A stretch of 17,009 nucleotides of DNA from Spirochaetales bacterium UBA4629 (GTDB lineage Bacteria > Spirochaetota > Spirochaetia > Sphaerochaetales > Sphaerochaetaceae), in NCBI GenBank assembly GCA_002406055.1, contig DHMZ01000047.1:1506-18514 (forward strand), written 5' to 3'. The translations under genes were made by a program, and so were the position numbers. Positions 1 through 7,161 of this stretch are shown here, one piece after another (the stretch's first letter is position 1; each line of letters opens with the position of its first letter). A model generated the notes under the pieces. That model searched no databases, was not told the DNA's origin, and saw only the letters and a list, made by a program, of their open reading frames with translations.

Positions 1-331
1 TCCATCTCCTTTAGGAGGACAAGGAGGAGGAGCAACACTAGAGTATATGGTAGAAACAGGCGTTATGTTCTCTTGGAAGTTAATTGAAGTATGGATCTCT
101 CGCTCATACCTTGCACTAGATTGTGGCTACTATATGCAATATGCAAAGATTCCACAGGATGATAGTAGAATCTTCTTAGCTAATAATGGCCTTATGCTTA
201 GACCAAAGTTCTATACGCTATTGCAAATTGGAAAGCACTACAATGTAAGCATAGGTCTTTATTATCAAATACCAGTCTATCCTGTTTACAACGACTACAA
301 AGCCCTTGGAGCTTTTATATCTATACTATGA
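1..331 (+). CDS. C-terminal part of a probable outer-membrane beta-barrel protein (5' partial)
   Basis: The reading frame is open to the left edge (codons begin at base 2) and ends with TGA at 329-331, giving about 109 visible residues. The first in-frame ATG (47) has no properly spaced ribosome binding site, and the frame continues upstream with PSPLGGQGGG, so this is a gene tail and not a small gene. The visible part has alternating hydrophobic and polar residues rich in Tyr, Trp and Phe, separated by short polar turns, as in transmembrane beta-strands, and it ends in a short strand (GAFISIL). I infer an outer-membrane or surface beta-barrel. No specific family is recognised. It converges with the importer operon to its right and shares a terminator with it. 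Confidence 0.5.
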   Translation, partial: PSPLGGQGGGATLEYMVETGVMFSWKLIEVWISRSYLALDCGYYMQYAKIPQDDSRIFLANNGLMLRPKFYTLLQIGKHYNVSIGLYYQIPVYPVYNDYKALGAFISIL

Positions 332-333
332 AA

Positions 334-361
334 AAAGGCCTTCTCAAACGAGAAGGTCTTT
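334..361. terminator. Bidirectional intrinsic terminator between convergent genes
   Basis: A 12-position inverted repeat, AAAGGCCTTCTC (334-345) and GAGAAGGTCTTT (350-361), is separated by the loop AAAC. All positions pair, one of them as G.U. Flanking A and T runs serve as U-tracts in either direction. It lies 3 bases after the stop of the rightward gene and 7 bases before the end of the leftward ATPase gene, so it should end both transcripts. Confidence 0.85.
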
Positions 362-367
362 CATAAA

Positions 368-1444
368 TTAGATTACATGTAATGCTTCAGCATCTATATT
401 AAGATAACACTCATCAACTACTTTATATACTTTGCGGTTCTTAGGATTGTGATCTTCTAGCTTAATAAGAGTATTGCCAACAGTAATGTGGTAGTTCTGA
501 TAAGAACCCATGAAGCAAGATACTATAACCTTGCACCTAATTGAGCCAGTATCAGAAAGTTTAGCAGCTTCAGGACGCAATACAGCTGTATACTTTTCGC
601 CAAGTACCATTCCTTCTTTCTTTGGGACTAATAGCTTATTATGCTCAAAGTCTAATATACCATACTTTCCTTCGTCTCCAATATAATTACCTCTTAAGAA
701 GTTTGCTTCGCCAATGAAGTCAGCAACAAATTCATCTACTGGATGATAGTAAATCTCTTCAGGAGTTCCCATTTGAGCAACTACACCCTTATTCATGATG
801 ATAATCTTATCAGAGATAGCCATAGCTTCACTCTGGTCATGAGTAACGTAGATAGCTGTAATTCCAACCTCTTGCTGAATTCTTCTTATCTCAGTTCTCA
901 TCTGAACACGAAGTTTAGCATCCAAGTTTGATAGTGGTTCATCAAAGAGAAGAACACTTGGCTCAATGACAAGCGCACGAGCAAGAGCAACACGTTGCTG
1001 CTGACCGCCTGAAAGTTGGTTAGTCATTCTTTCTTCCATTCCACTTAGTTCAACAAGATCAAGAATCTTTAATACCTTTTCTCTAATTACATCTTTAGGA
1101 AGCTTTCTTATCTTTAAACCATATGCTACGTTATCAAAGATATTATAATGAGGAAGAAGAGCATAACTTTGGAAGACCATTGCTGTATCACGCTTATTAG
1201 GTGTGAGCTCATTGATTGCCTCATCTCCAAGATAAATCTCTCCTTCATCAGGGCTTTCAAAGCCAGCAATCATTCTAAGTGTTGTAGTTTTACCACAACC
1301 AGATGGACCCAAGAGTGTTACAAAAGAACCTGGTTCAATTGTTAAAGATGTGTCTTTAACTGCATAAAAATCTTTTCCTGTCTTTGGATCTTTATATATC
1401 TTTGAAATATGTTCGAGTCTTACGCCCTTTTTAACCTTTTCCAT
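368..1444 (-). CDS. ABC importer ATPase with TOBE domain (AfuC/FbpC/PotA class)
   Basis: This 358-residue cytoplasmic ATPase powers the importer encoded just upstream. In order it has Walker A GPSGCGKTT (46-54), Q-loop Gln92 in VFQSYALLPH, signature LSGGQQQR (144-151), Walker B VLLFDEP (164-170) and the switch histidine in YVTHDQSEA (His202). A C-terminal regulatory region (about 240-358) fits a TOBE domain. The length matches the PotA/FbpC/AfuC group. Its ATG overlaps the permease stop codon by one base (TAATG), and AGGAGG lies about 7 bases upstream, so translation is probably coupled. It is the last gene of a three-gene leftward operon. The nucleotide-binding assignment is certain. The substrate is set by the binding protein and remains open (iron, hexose phosphate or phosphonate). 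It could also serve ATPase-less permeases elsewhere, but nothing in the sequence shows this. Confidence 0.93.
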   Translation of the reverse strand: MEKVKKGVRLEHISKIYKDPKTGKDFYAVKDTSLTIEPGSFVTLLGPSGCGKTTTLRMIAGFESPDEGEIYLGDEAINELTPNKRDTAMVFQSYALLPHYNIFDNVAYGLKIRKLPKDVIREKVLKILDLVELSGMEERMTNQLSGGQQQRVALARALVIEPSVLLFDEPLSNLDAKLRVQMRTEIRRIQQEVGITAIYVTHDQSEAMAISDKIIIMNKGVVAQMGTPEEIYYHPVDEFVADFIGEANFLRGNYIGDEGKYGILDFEHNKLLVPKKEGMVLGEKYTAVLRPEAAKLSDTGSIRCKVIVSCFMGSYQNYHITVGNTLIKLEDHNPKNRKVYKVVDECYLNIDAEALHVI

Positions 1445-3156
1445 TATTTTTCCTCCTGAAGTTTCTTACTAGTTCCGAAATGCTTGATAAAGAGATTCAT
1501 TAACATAACAGAACCATAGGTAATGATGATAAGTATTGTTGCAAATGCACAAGCTAAGCCATATGCACCCTTCTCTGCAAATTCGTTAATCTGAACAGTA
1601 ATAAGCAAGAACTGTGGAGTAACGAGAAGAATGATTGCAGAAATAGCAGTAATACTTCTAACAAATGCTGTAACAAGACCACTTAGGAATGAATCCTTAA
1701 TTAGAGGAAGAGTAACAGTCATGAATACTTTAAAGGAATCTGCTCCCATATCATATGCAGACTCTTCAATAGATTTGTCTATCTGTCTAAGAGCTGAAAT
1801 TCCACTTCGTGTACCAGTTGGAAGAGATCTTACAATAAAGACAATAACAAGAATTACAGCAGAACCATAAAGACCTTGAAGAATTCCTGTGTGGAAGATA
1901 CCACTTGCAAAACCTCTAATATATCCAACACCCAATACTGTTCCAGGAACAGCCATTGCTAGCATTGAAACTGCTTCAATAAAGCCCTTTGACTTAAACT
2001 TTCTCTTTACAACAAGATAGCTTATTATCATCGATAATAGCGCTGTAATTGGTGCAGAAATGAATGACAACAAGAATGAGTCTTTAAATGCCTTTAAACC
2101 CTTATAACGAGTAAATACAAGCTTGAACCACTTACCTGTTAGAGGGAAGAACTTATAACCCCATGTTGGGAATAATGCTCCAATTGGAACGCAAAGATAC
2201 ATGATAATAACAAAGAGCGCAATTAGAGAACAAAAAACTGTTAGTGGAATCTTAACACTATTGTCTGTAATAAGCATTCTTGCTCTACTAGCCTTACCAG
2301 TAAGGGTTGCAGCTGTCTTCTTCTCTAAGACGTACTTCTGCACAACAAACATAGCAAGTGTAATAACAAGAAGGACAACAGCCATTGCTGCAGCTCCTGC
2401 CTTATCGTAAGCACCAGTAATCTGCAAGTAGATTGTTGTTGCAAGAGTATCGTAGGAACCACCAATAATCATTGGGTTAGCAAAGTCTGCAATAGACTCA
2501 ATGAATGTAACTAAGAATGCATTACCGAGTCCTGGAAGGAGCAAAGGAAGCGTTACAGTCGTAAAAACTTTAAATCTACTAGCTCCCATATCTCTTGCTG
2601 CTTCCTCAAGGGAAGGATCTATATTTTTTAATAATCCACGAAGCATCATGTAACAGACAGGGAAGAATGTTAGTGACTGTACAATTGCAATTCCCCAGAA
2701 TCCATATACAGAGTTATCGTAGATACCTAATAGATATCTAGTAATAATACCTGCTTTACCAAAAAGCATTATCATTGAAAGAGAAAGAACAAATGGAGGT
2801 GATACTACAGGCAGCATAGAAACAACCTTAAAGAGTCCACCTACAAACTTATTGACTCTAACATAAACTTCAACATACGCAAACAAAAGTCCAACAAGTG
2901 TTGAGAGTATGCCTACAACAAAGCCGACTTTTAGAGTATTTGAAATAGCTGTTGTGAATGTAGGCATTTTAAAAATTCTGGAAAAAACACTAAACCCAAA
3001 TTTCCCATCGCCTACAACTGAATCCACAAGCAAGATTGCTAATGGATAAAGGATAAATAATGTAAGGAAAGCGATAAGCACGACAATTGTTGTGACCATA
3101 ATAGGGTCTGCAAAGAGTTTCTTTCTGTCGAGCGCTGCGCCTTGGCTTCTAACCAT
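1444..3156 (-). CDS. Fused double-domain ABC permease (AfuB/FbpB class)
   Basis: An integral membrane protein of 570 residues made of two fused permease halves, with about 12 hydrophobic helices in total. Each half carries an EAA-loop motif that docks the ATPase: EEAARDMGAS...TLPLLLPG (about 184-209) and EESAYDMGAD...TLPLI (about 464-486). The fused layout is typical of ferric iron and AfuB-type importers. An in-frame ATG lies further upstream at 3198, but it falls inside a strong hairpin. The ATG at 3156 (MVRSQGAALD) has AGGAGG seven bases ahead, so I chose that start. It is preceded by the binding-protein gene and overlaps the ATPase gene by one base. Family assignment is firm and the substrate is unknown. 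Confidence 0.92.
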   Translation of the reverse strand: MVRSQGAALDRKKLFADPIMVTTIVVLIAFLTLFILYPLAILLVDSVVGDGKFGFSVFSRIFKMPTFTTAISNTLKVGFVVGILSTLVGLLFAYVEVYVRVNKFVGGLFKVVSMLPVVSPPFVLSLSMIMLFGKAGIITRYLLGIYDNSVYGFWGIAIVQSLTFFPVCYMMLRGLLKNIDPSLEEAARDMGASRFKVFTTVTLPLLLPGLGNAFLVTFIESIADFANPMIIGGSYDTLATTIYLQITGAYDKAGAAAMAVVLLVITLAMFVVQKYVLEKKTAATLTGKASRARMLITDNSVKIPLTVFCSLIALFVIIMYLCVPIGALFPTWGYKFFPLTGKWFKLVFTRYKGLKAFKDSFLLSFISAPITALLSMIISYLVVKRKFKSKGFIEAVSMLAMAVPGTVLGVGYIRGFASGIFHTGILQGLYGSAVILVIVFIVRSLPTGTRSGISALRQIDKSIEESAYDMGADSFKVFMTVTLPLIKDSFLSGLVTAFVRSITAISAIILLVTPQFLLITVQINEFAEKGAYGLACAFATILIIITYGSVMLMNLFIKHFGTSKKLQEEK

Positions 3157-3184
3157 ATACTTTCCTCCTAGAAAAAATCTAAAA

Positions 3185-3215
3185 AGGGATGTCAGCATAG
3201 TGCGCCGTCATCCCT
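3185..3215 (-). terminator. Intercistronic terminator-like hairpin between binding-protein and permease genes
   Basis: On the minus strand the arm AGGGATG at 3215-3209 pairs with CATCCCT at 3191-3185. After one A.A mismatch, five further pairs (two of them G.U) close a CACTA loop. The hairpin is followed by TTTT and then another T-run (3177-3172). It lies 23 bases after the binding-protein stop. Such elements usually give partial termination or protect the upstream mRNA 3' end, so more binding protein than permease is made. That role is inferred. Confidence 0.75.
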
Positions 3216-3237
3216 ATAAAATGATAGCTTAAACTAA

Positions 3238-4347
3238 TTACTTAGTCTTAAATCTTGCATCAGATGTATCTGATCCACTTGCAGCAATAGCATTCATGAC
3301 ATCCTGGATGTACTGCTTTGTATTAGCTGTTGCATCTGCAAAGTCATAATTGATTGTATTAGATGGATCAAGACCAAACTTGTAAGCAATCTCTGGCTGC
3401 TCTGCATTGTCGATAACTAGGAACTGATAAGAACCATTTTCCTTTGCAAGGTTAACACAATCTGGAGAAAGAGCATACTCAATCCAAAGCTTAGCAGCAT
3501 TAGGATGCTTAGCTCCCTTGAAGATAGCTGTAGCACCAACTTCGAATGTTGTTCCACTTGATGGAATAACCATACCAATGTTGTCATAACCATTATCTAC
3601 AATCTGATAAATACCGTCATGTAAGAAGCCAATACCGATAACACACTCACCTGTTCCAACGTTCTTTGATGGACCAGAACCACTCTTTGTATAAACCTGG
3701 ATGTTCTTATCGAGTTCTGTTAGGAACTTAATACCTTCATCGTGTCCATACTTCTGAATGATTGTGTTCAAGAAAAGTTTAGCTGTTCCAGCTGTGTTGT
3801 AGTTACTTAACCAAATTAAACCTTTATATTCAGGCTTTATAAGATCAGCAAAATCCTGTGGAGGTTCAATTCCGAGTCTCTTAACTTCGTCAATGTTATA
3901 CATAAAGCCAAGAAGACCTGTGTAAATACCGAACCAACGATTTTCACTATCCTTGTAAACTGGGCTAATGATGTGAGAAGCATTCTTTGCATCATAAGCT
4001 TCAAGTAAGCCTTCAGCAGCTACGATGTTATAAGGGTCTGTTGTACCACCAAACCAAACATCAGCAGATGGGTTACCATTCTCTTCTTCAATCTTTGCCT
4101 GAACTTCACCAGTACTTAATCTCTGGTAAGTTGTCTTAATTCCATATAGTTTCTGGAAGTTCTCGCAAACAGCTGCAAGATATTCTTCTTCACAAGAACC
4201 ATAAACAACAAGCTCGCCTTCAGCCTGAGCTGCTGCAATTAATGGATCAGCACTTGTTGTAGTTGTTGTAGCTTCAGCTGCGCCCTGTGCAAAAATAGTA
4301 GAAAGAGCAACTAGTAAGCAAAGAGCAATAACTAATATCTTCTTCAT
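3238..4347 (-). CDS. Periplasmic binding protein of an AfuABC/FbpABC-class importer
   Basis: This 369-residue extracytoplasmic protein captures the substrate for the downstream permease and ATPase. It has an N-terminal signal peptide (MKKILVIALCLLVALS, probable cut after IFA at 20) with no lipobox cysteine near the cut, so it should be soluble in the periplasm. A Thr/Ala linker (22-35) follows. The body fits the ferric/organophosphate class: VVYGSCEEEY (48-56), ADVWFGG (95-101), YTKSGSG (219-225), GFLHDG (240-245) and FEVGATA (268-274). No adjacent Tyr-Tyr pair of the FbpA iron-binding type is present. The HD pair and downstream Glu269 recall the hexose-phosphate-binding protein AfuA, from memory of that family. 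The RBS GGAGGAG is well placed. It is the first gene of the operon. The family is well supported; the ligand is not settled. Confidence 0.9.
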   Translation of the reverse strand: MKKILVIALCLLVALSTIFAQGAAEATTTTTSADPLIAAAQAEGELVVYGSCEEEYLAAVCENFQKLYGIKTTYQRLSTGEVQAKIEEENGNPSADVWFGGTTDPYNIVAAEGLLEAYDAKNASHIISPVYKDSENRWFGIYTGLLGFMYNIDEVKRLGIEPPQDFADLIKPEYKGLIWLSNYNTAGTAKLFLNTIIQKYGHDEGIKFLTELDKNIQVYTKSGSGPSKNVGTGECVIGIGFLHDGIYQIVDNGYDNIGMVIPSSGTTFEVGATAIFKGAKHPNAAKLWIEYALSPDCVNLAKENGSYQFLVIDNAEQPEIAYKFGLDPSNTINYDFADATANTKQYIQDVMNAIAASGSDTSDARFKTK

Positions 4348-4379
4348 ATTTCTCCTCCATGAAGTTTTTATATCTACAG

Positions 4380-4408
4380 ATTATCTGACGTAATAAGTCA
4401 CAAAGCAA
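4380..4408 (-). promoter_or_regulatory. Promoter of the AfuABC-class operon with operator-like dyad in the spacer
   Basis: On the minus strand, -35 TTGCTT (4408-4403) is followed by a 17-base spacer and -10 GATAAT (4385-4380), about 33 bases before the binding-protein ATG. The spacer contains the dyad TGTGAC-N7-GTCAGA (4402-4384), with half-sites matching at 5 of 6 positions. A dyad filling the space between -35 and -10 is a classical repressor site. The regulator is unknown. Confidence 0.6.
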
Positions 4409-4439
4409 GAAAAATTAACAGAAAAATAACATTTAAACC

Positions 4440-4470
4440 GGTAAAGCATACTAGACTAAACTGTTTTACC
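4440..4470. repeat. Inverted repeat GGTAAA...TTTACC upstream of the importer promoter
   Basis: GGTAAAGCA (4440-4448) and TGTTTTACC (4462-4470) form an inverted repeat with one mismatch and a 13-base loop. It lies between the terminator of the 56-codon gene and the importer promoter. It could be a regulatory site, a second hairpin behind the terminator, or chance. No T-tract follows it directly on the minus strand. Confidence 0.3.
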
Positions 4471-4482
4471 CAATTTTTGGTC

Positions 4483-4510
4483 AAAAAAAATGGTGACCCT
4501 TAAAGTCACC
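4483..4510 (-). terminator. Intrinsic terminator of the 56-codon gene
   Basis: On the minus strand a perfect stem GGTGAC (4510-4505) and GTCACC (4497-4492) with a 7-base loop is followed by A and eight T (4490-4483). It lies 20 bases after the stop codon of the small leftward gene and ends its transcript before the importer promoter. Confidence 0.85.
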
Positions 4511-4530
4511 CTTTCCATGCAATAAATAAA

Positions 4531-4701
4531 TTACATCAAATCCTTAGGCTTGCGAGCTGTGTTACCTGTCTTTTCGCAATAAGCAACATGGCGAAGCTTA
4601 CCATTCTCGAAAACACTCTTCATCTTAATGACGCCACCCCACTTGCTGAGGAGAGTTTTAGAACCTTCACGATGAGCGTTCTTTGATACGTTACCTGGCA
4701 T
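4531..4701 (-). CDS. Small basic protein of unknown function, 56 residues, probably highly expressed
   Basis: I translated this gene directly: ATG at 4701-4699, TAA at 4533-4531, 56 residues starting MPGNVSKNAHREGSKTLLSK and ending TGNTARKPKDLM. It has 9 Lys, 3 Arg and 2 His against 4 acidic residues, one Cys (42), one Trp (21), no signal peptide and no membrane segment, so it should be cytosolic and positively charged, like ribosome- or nucleic-acid-associated proteins. I do not recognise the family. Support for a real gene is strong: GGAGG 8 bases upstream, a consensus-like promoter (TTGACA-17-TATATT), a strong intrinsic terminator, and codons (GGT, CGT, CGC, AAC, AAG, CTC) typical of highly expressed genes and unlike its neighbours. 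It is a single-gene unit between the importer operon and a tRNA gene. Confidence 0.85.
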   Translation of the reverse strand: MPGNVSKNAHREGSKTLLSKWGGVIKMKSVFENGKLRHVAYCEKTGNTARKPKDLM

Positions 4702-4742
4702 ATCTATATTCCTCCGACTTATAATTCAAGCTACCAAGCCAT

Positions 4743-4771
4743 AATATACAAATTGCATCATTCTTTGTCAA
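4743..4771 (-). promoter_or_regulatory. Strong sigma-70-type promoter of the 56-codon gene
   Basis: On the minus strand a perfect -35 TTGACA (4771-4766), a 17-base spacer and -10 TATATT (4748-4743). The predicted start near 4736 gives a leader of about 35 bases that contains the GGAGG ribosome binding site. It is the closest match to consensus in the window. Confidence 0.75.
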
Positions 4772-4862
4772 ATATCTGACCTGACAAGATAAAGTTGTAA
4801 CATAAATAACCGCTATTTGTCATCTAATTTAATTATACTTTTCACTTTTTTTTAAAAGGTAC

Positions 4863-4892
4863 TTGATTTTATTTTGAAGATTATTTTATAGT
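4863..4892 (+). promoter_or_regulatory. Probable promoter of the tRNA-Thr gene
   Basis: -35 TTGATT (4863-4868), an 18-base spacer and -10 TATAGT (4887-4892). The predicted start near 4899 leaves a 5' leader of about 12 bases before the mature tRNA, a reasonable substrate for RNase P. Confidence 0.5.
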
Positions 4893-4911
4893 ATCTCTCG
4901 TACTTAGGTAT

Positions 4912-4985
4912 GCCGCCTTAGCTCAGCTGGCCAGAGCACGTGATTTGTAATCTCGGGGTCGTTGGTTCGAATCCGACAGGCGGCT
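4912..4985 (+). tRNA. tRNA-Thr (anticodon UGU)
   Basis: The 74-base cloverleaf has acceptor stem GCCGCCT (4912-4918) pairing with AGGCGGC (4978-4984) and discriminator U at 4985. The D-stem is GCTC/GAGC, and the T-arm contains GGTTCGAATCC. The anticodon loop TTTGTAA (4944-4950) gives anticodon TGT at 4946-4948, which reads ACA and other ACN threonine codons. The anticodon stem CGTGA/TCTCG has a U.U mismatch in its middle pair (4941 with 4953). CCA is not encoded, so it must be added after transcription. A promoter lies upstream and a terminator 8 bases downstream, so it is a single-gene unit. Confidence 0.95.
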
Positions 4986-4992
4986 TTAAAAT

Positions 4993-5018
4993 AAGAGCTA
5001 ATTTTAGCTCTTTTTTTT
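4993..5018 (+). terminator. Intrinsic terminator of tRNA-Thr
   Basis: AAGAGCTAA (4993-5001) and TTAGCTCTT (5004-5012) form a perfect inverted repeat. It runs into eight T (5011-5018), 8 bases after the tRNA 3' end. Confidence 0.88.
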
Positions 5019-5032
5019 ATGCCTAAATTTCA

Positions 5033-5055
5033 CTTTCTTCTCAATTGAGAGAAAG
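5033..5055. repeat. Imperfect palindrome upstream of the S9 peptidase gene
   Basis: CTTTCTTCTC and GAGAGAAAG flank AATT and pair with one bulged T. The site lies about 100 bases upstream of the peptidase start. The AT-rich stretch after it (TTGTCT at 5057, TATTAT at 5082, spacer 19) could hold a promoter, but the spacing is poor. It may be an operator or a short hairpin; support is weak. Confidence 0.3.
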
Positions 5056-5158
5056 TTTGTCTTAAAATTTTCACTTTTCATTATTATATTTCGATTTTCT
5101 TAGTTTAATTTTGGCTCATTCATTGAATGAATTTGAGCTTACAAATAAACTTTTAATC

Positions 5159-7093
5159 ATGGAACAGTTAAAAATTGATGATTTCTTAGACTATTGTTAT
5201 CTTTCTGGATTAAATGTTTCAGAAGATGGTGTTTTTTTTACTGTTAGCAAAGCTAAAAAAGACAAGAGTGGTTATTACAGTGATTTCTACACATTAAGAG
5301 GAAAAGAAGTAAGACAGCTTACAAGTGATGGTAAAGCCTCTTATTTCACTACATACAAAGGATCACTATATTTTCTTGCAAAAAGAAGTGACGAAGAAAA
5401 GAAGGAAGAAAATAGCTTAAAGAGTACTATTTATAGTCTTCCATTAGACGGAGGAGAAGCTCTCCCCTTCTTAACTGTCGATGAAGCTATCACACGCTTT
5501 GACGTAATTGATAAATCAACATTAGTTGCTCTCTACTATGTTGATAAGCGTCTTGAAAGCCTGAGTGGCGAAGAAAGAGCTAAAAGAGCTAAACAAATAA
5601 AAGACTATGAAGAAATTGAAGAAAGCTCTTTTTATCTTAATGGTGGTGGATTTATTAATGGAAGAAGGCAACGCCTAGCAATAATTAGGGATAAAGAGAT
5701 TACAAAAGTCTTTAATGATGATTTCTCTGTTGATTCTTATACTCTCAGTCCAGATAAAACAAAACTTATTGTTCTTGGCGAAACTAGAGTTAGCGCTAAG
5801 ATGCAATTTACAACAGAAGTAAGAGTTGTATCTATTAAAGATGGTTCATGGTATATAGCTCTTCCCCTTGGTCAATTAAGCGTTTCTGGCGCATGGTTTA
5901 TTGGAGAATCAATTATTGCACTCGCTTCTGATTTAAAAGAACACGGAATAAACCAGAACCCAGATTTTTATACAATTGTAGATGGAAGGGCAAAATTGCT
6001 TACTAAATGGGGTGAAGCTATATACTCATCTGTCGGAAGCGATGTTCGCTTAAAGGGTGGCTCAAGTGCAACTGTTGATGGTTCTTGGCTCTACTTCACA
6101 ACAACTCTTGGACATTCCTCATTTATATATAGAATAAATGCAAGAGGAAAAATTGAAGCTGTTGTCCAGGAAGAAGGTAGCATAGATTGTCTCTCTTCTC
6201 ACAAAGGAAAGCTCTACTTTATTGGCTTAAGAAAACAAAAGCTACAAGAACTCTACTCTGCTCTTAATGGTGTTCTTACTCACTTTAATGACAAAGTGTT
6301 AAAGGGAAAGTACGTTGCTAAACCAGAAGAGATTAGATACGAAAATGATGGCGTTAAACTTGTTGGCTGGGTCATTAAACCATACAACTATGACAAGAAT
6401 AAGAAATATCCAGCTATTTTGGATATTCATGGTGGACCTAAAACTGTCTACGGGACAGTATTCATGCACGAAATGCAATATTGGGCCAATATGGGATATT
6501 TCGTATTTTGGACCAACCCAAGAGGCTCTGACGGGCATGGTGACTGCTTTGCAGACATCCGAGGTAAGTACGGCACAATAGATTACTCTGACTTAATGGC
6601 ATTTACAGATGCAGTACTTGAAAAGTATCCATCAATTAATCCTAGAAAAATAGGCGAAACTGGAGGAAGCTATGGTGGCTTTATGTCCAATTGGATTTTG
6701 GGTCACACAAATCGTTTTGCAGCTATTGCAACTCAGAGGTCAATCTACAATTGGATTAGCTTCTTTGGCACAAGTGATATAGGGCCATATTTTGCACAAG
6801 ATCAATGCAATGCTAGCTTTAGAGATTTAGAGAGCATGTATCATCGTTCTCCAATGGAAAGAATAATTACTAATGCATCTACTCCTACTCTAATCATTCA
6901 TTCAGATAAGGATTATAGATGCCCAGTCGAGCAAGCTTATCAACTGTATAACACACTCGTAGAGCTTGGTGTCGATTCAAGGTTTGTCTTATTCCATGAT
7001 GAAACACATGAACTGAGCAGAAGTGGTAAGCCATCTAATAGACTGAAGAGACTAGAAGAAATCACAGCATGGTTTGAAAAGTATCTTAAGTAA
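5159..7093 (+). CDS. S9-family serine peptidase (prolyl oligopeptidase/acylaminoacyl-peptidase type)
   Basis: A predicted cytosolic serine peptidase of 644 residues that cleaves short peptides. It has the two-part S9 layout: an N-terminal beta-propeller (about 1-390) that filters substrates by size, and a C-terminal alpha/beta hydrolase (about 395-644). Visible catalytic elements are the oxyanion-site motif HGGP (424-427), nucleophile Ser504 in GGSYGG, Asp585 in SDKDYRCP and His617 in HDETHE. It has no signal peptide, so it probably trims imported or intracellular peptides. I chose ATG 5159 (MEQLKIDDFL) because it fits where the family fold begins. The frame is open back to TTG 5111, but neither start has a convincing Shine-Dalgarno, so the start is uncertain. 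It is a single gene; the ECF operon follows 103 bases later on the same strand. Confidence 0.92.
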   Translation: MEQLKIDDFLDYCYLSGLNVSEDGVFFTVSKAKKDKSGYYSDFYTLRGKEVRQLTSDGKASYFTTYKGSLYFLAKRSDEEKKEENSLKSTIYSLPLDGGEALPFLTVDEAITRFDVIDKSTLVALYYVDKRLESLSGEERAKRAKQIKDYEEIEESSFYLNGGGFINGRRQRLAIIRDKEITKVFNDDFSVDSYTLSPDKTKLIVLGETRVSAKMQFTTEVRVVSIKDGSWYIALPLGQLSVSGAWFIGESIIALASDLKEHGINQNPDFYTIVDGRAKLLTKWGEAIYSSVGSDVRLKGGSSATVDGSWLYFTTTLGHSSFIYRINARGKIEAVVQEEGSIDCLSSHKGKLYFIGLRKQKLQELYSALNGVLTHFNDKVLKGKYVAKPEEIRYENDGVKLVGWVIKPYNYDKNKKYPAILDIHGGPKTVYGTVFMHEMQYWANMGYFVFWTNPRGSDGHGDCFADIRGKYGTIDYSDLMAFTDAVLEKYPSINPRKIGETGGSYGGFMSNWILGHTNRFAAIATQRSIYNWISFFGTSDIGPYFAQDQCNASFRDLESMYHRSPMERIITNASTPTLIIHSDKDYRCPVEQAYQLYNTLVELGVDSRFVLFHDETHELSRSGKPSNRLKRLEEITAWFEKYLK

Positions 7094-7101
7094 GAAAAAG
7101 T

Positions 7102-7136
7102 AAAGAGTTCAACTCTTTCATCTGTTGTCAAAACAG
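7102..7136 (+). other. Two tandem hairpins after the peptidase gene
   Basis: The 17-base palindrome AAAGAGTTCAACTCTTT (7102-7118) is followed at once by CTGTT-GTCAA-AACAG (7122-7136). They lie 8 bases after the peptidase stop. Neither has a real T-tract, so they are at best weak terminators or mRNA 3'-end stabilisers. A possible promoter for the next gene overlaps them (TTGTCA at 7125-7130, TATGAT at 7146-7151), but the 15-base spacer is short. Confidence 0.45.
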
Positions 7137-7161
7137 AAGGAAAGATATGATACTATTATCG

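Noticed and set aside
14..31. GGAGGA-rich stretch as a ribosome binding site for an ATG at 47
   Set aside because: The spacing to the ATG is about 16 bases or more, and the frame is open through it as coding sequence, so it encodes Gly-rich residues of a longer protein.
4243..4285. Repeated GTTGTT-type triplets as a microsatellite or regulatory repeat
   Set aside because: They encode the Thr-rich linker just after the signal peptide of the binding protein, a common low-complexity linker.
4912..5018. tRNA gene as an integration site for a mobile element
   Set aside because: No integrase, no repeated tRNA 3' fragment and no shift in gene content are seen near it within the window.
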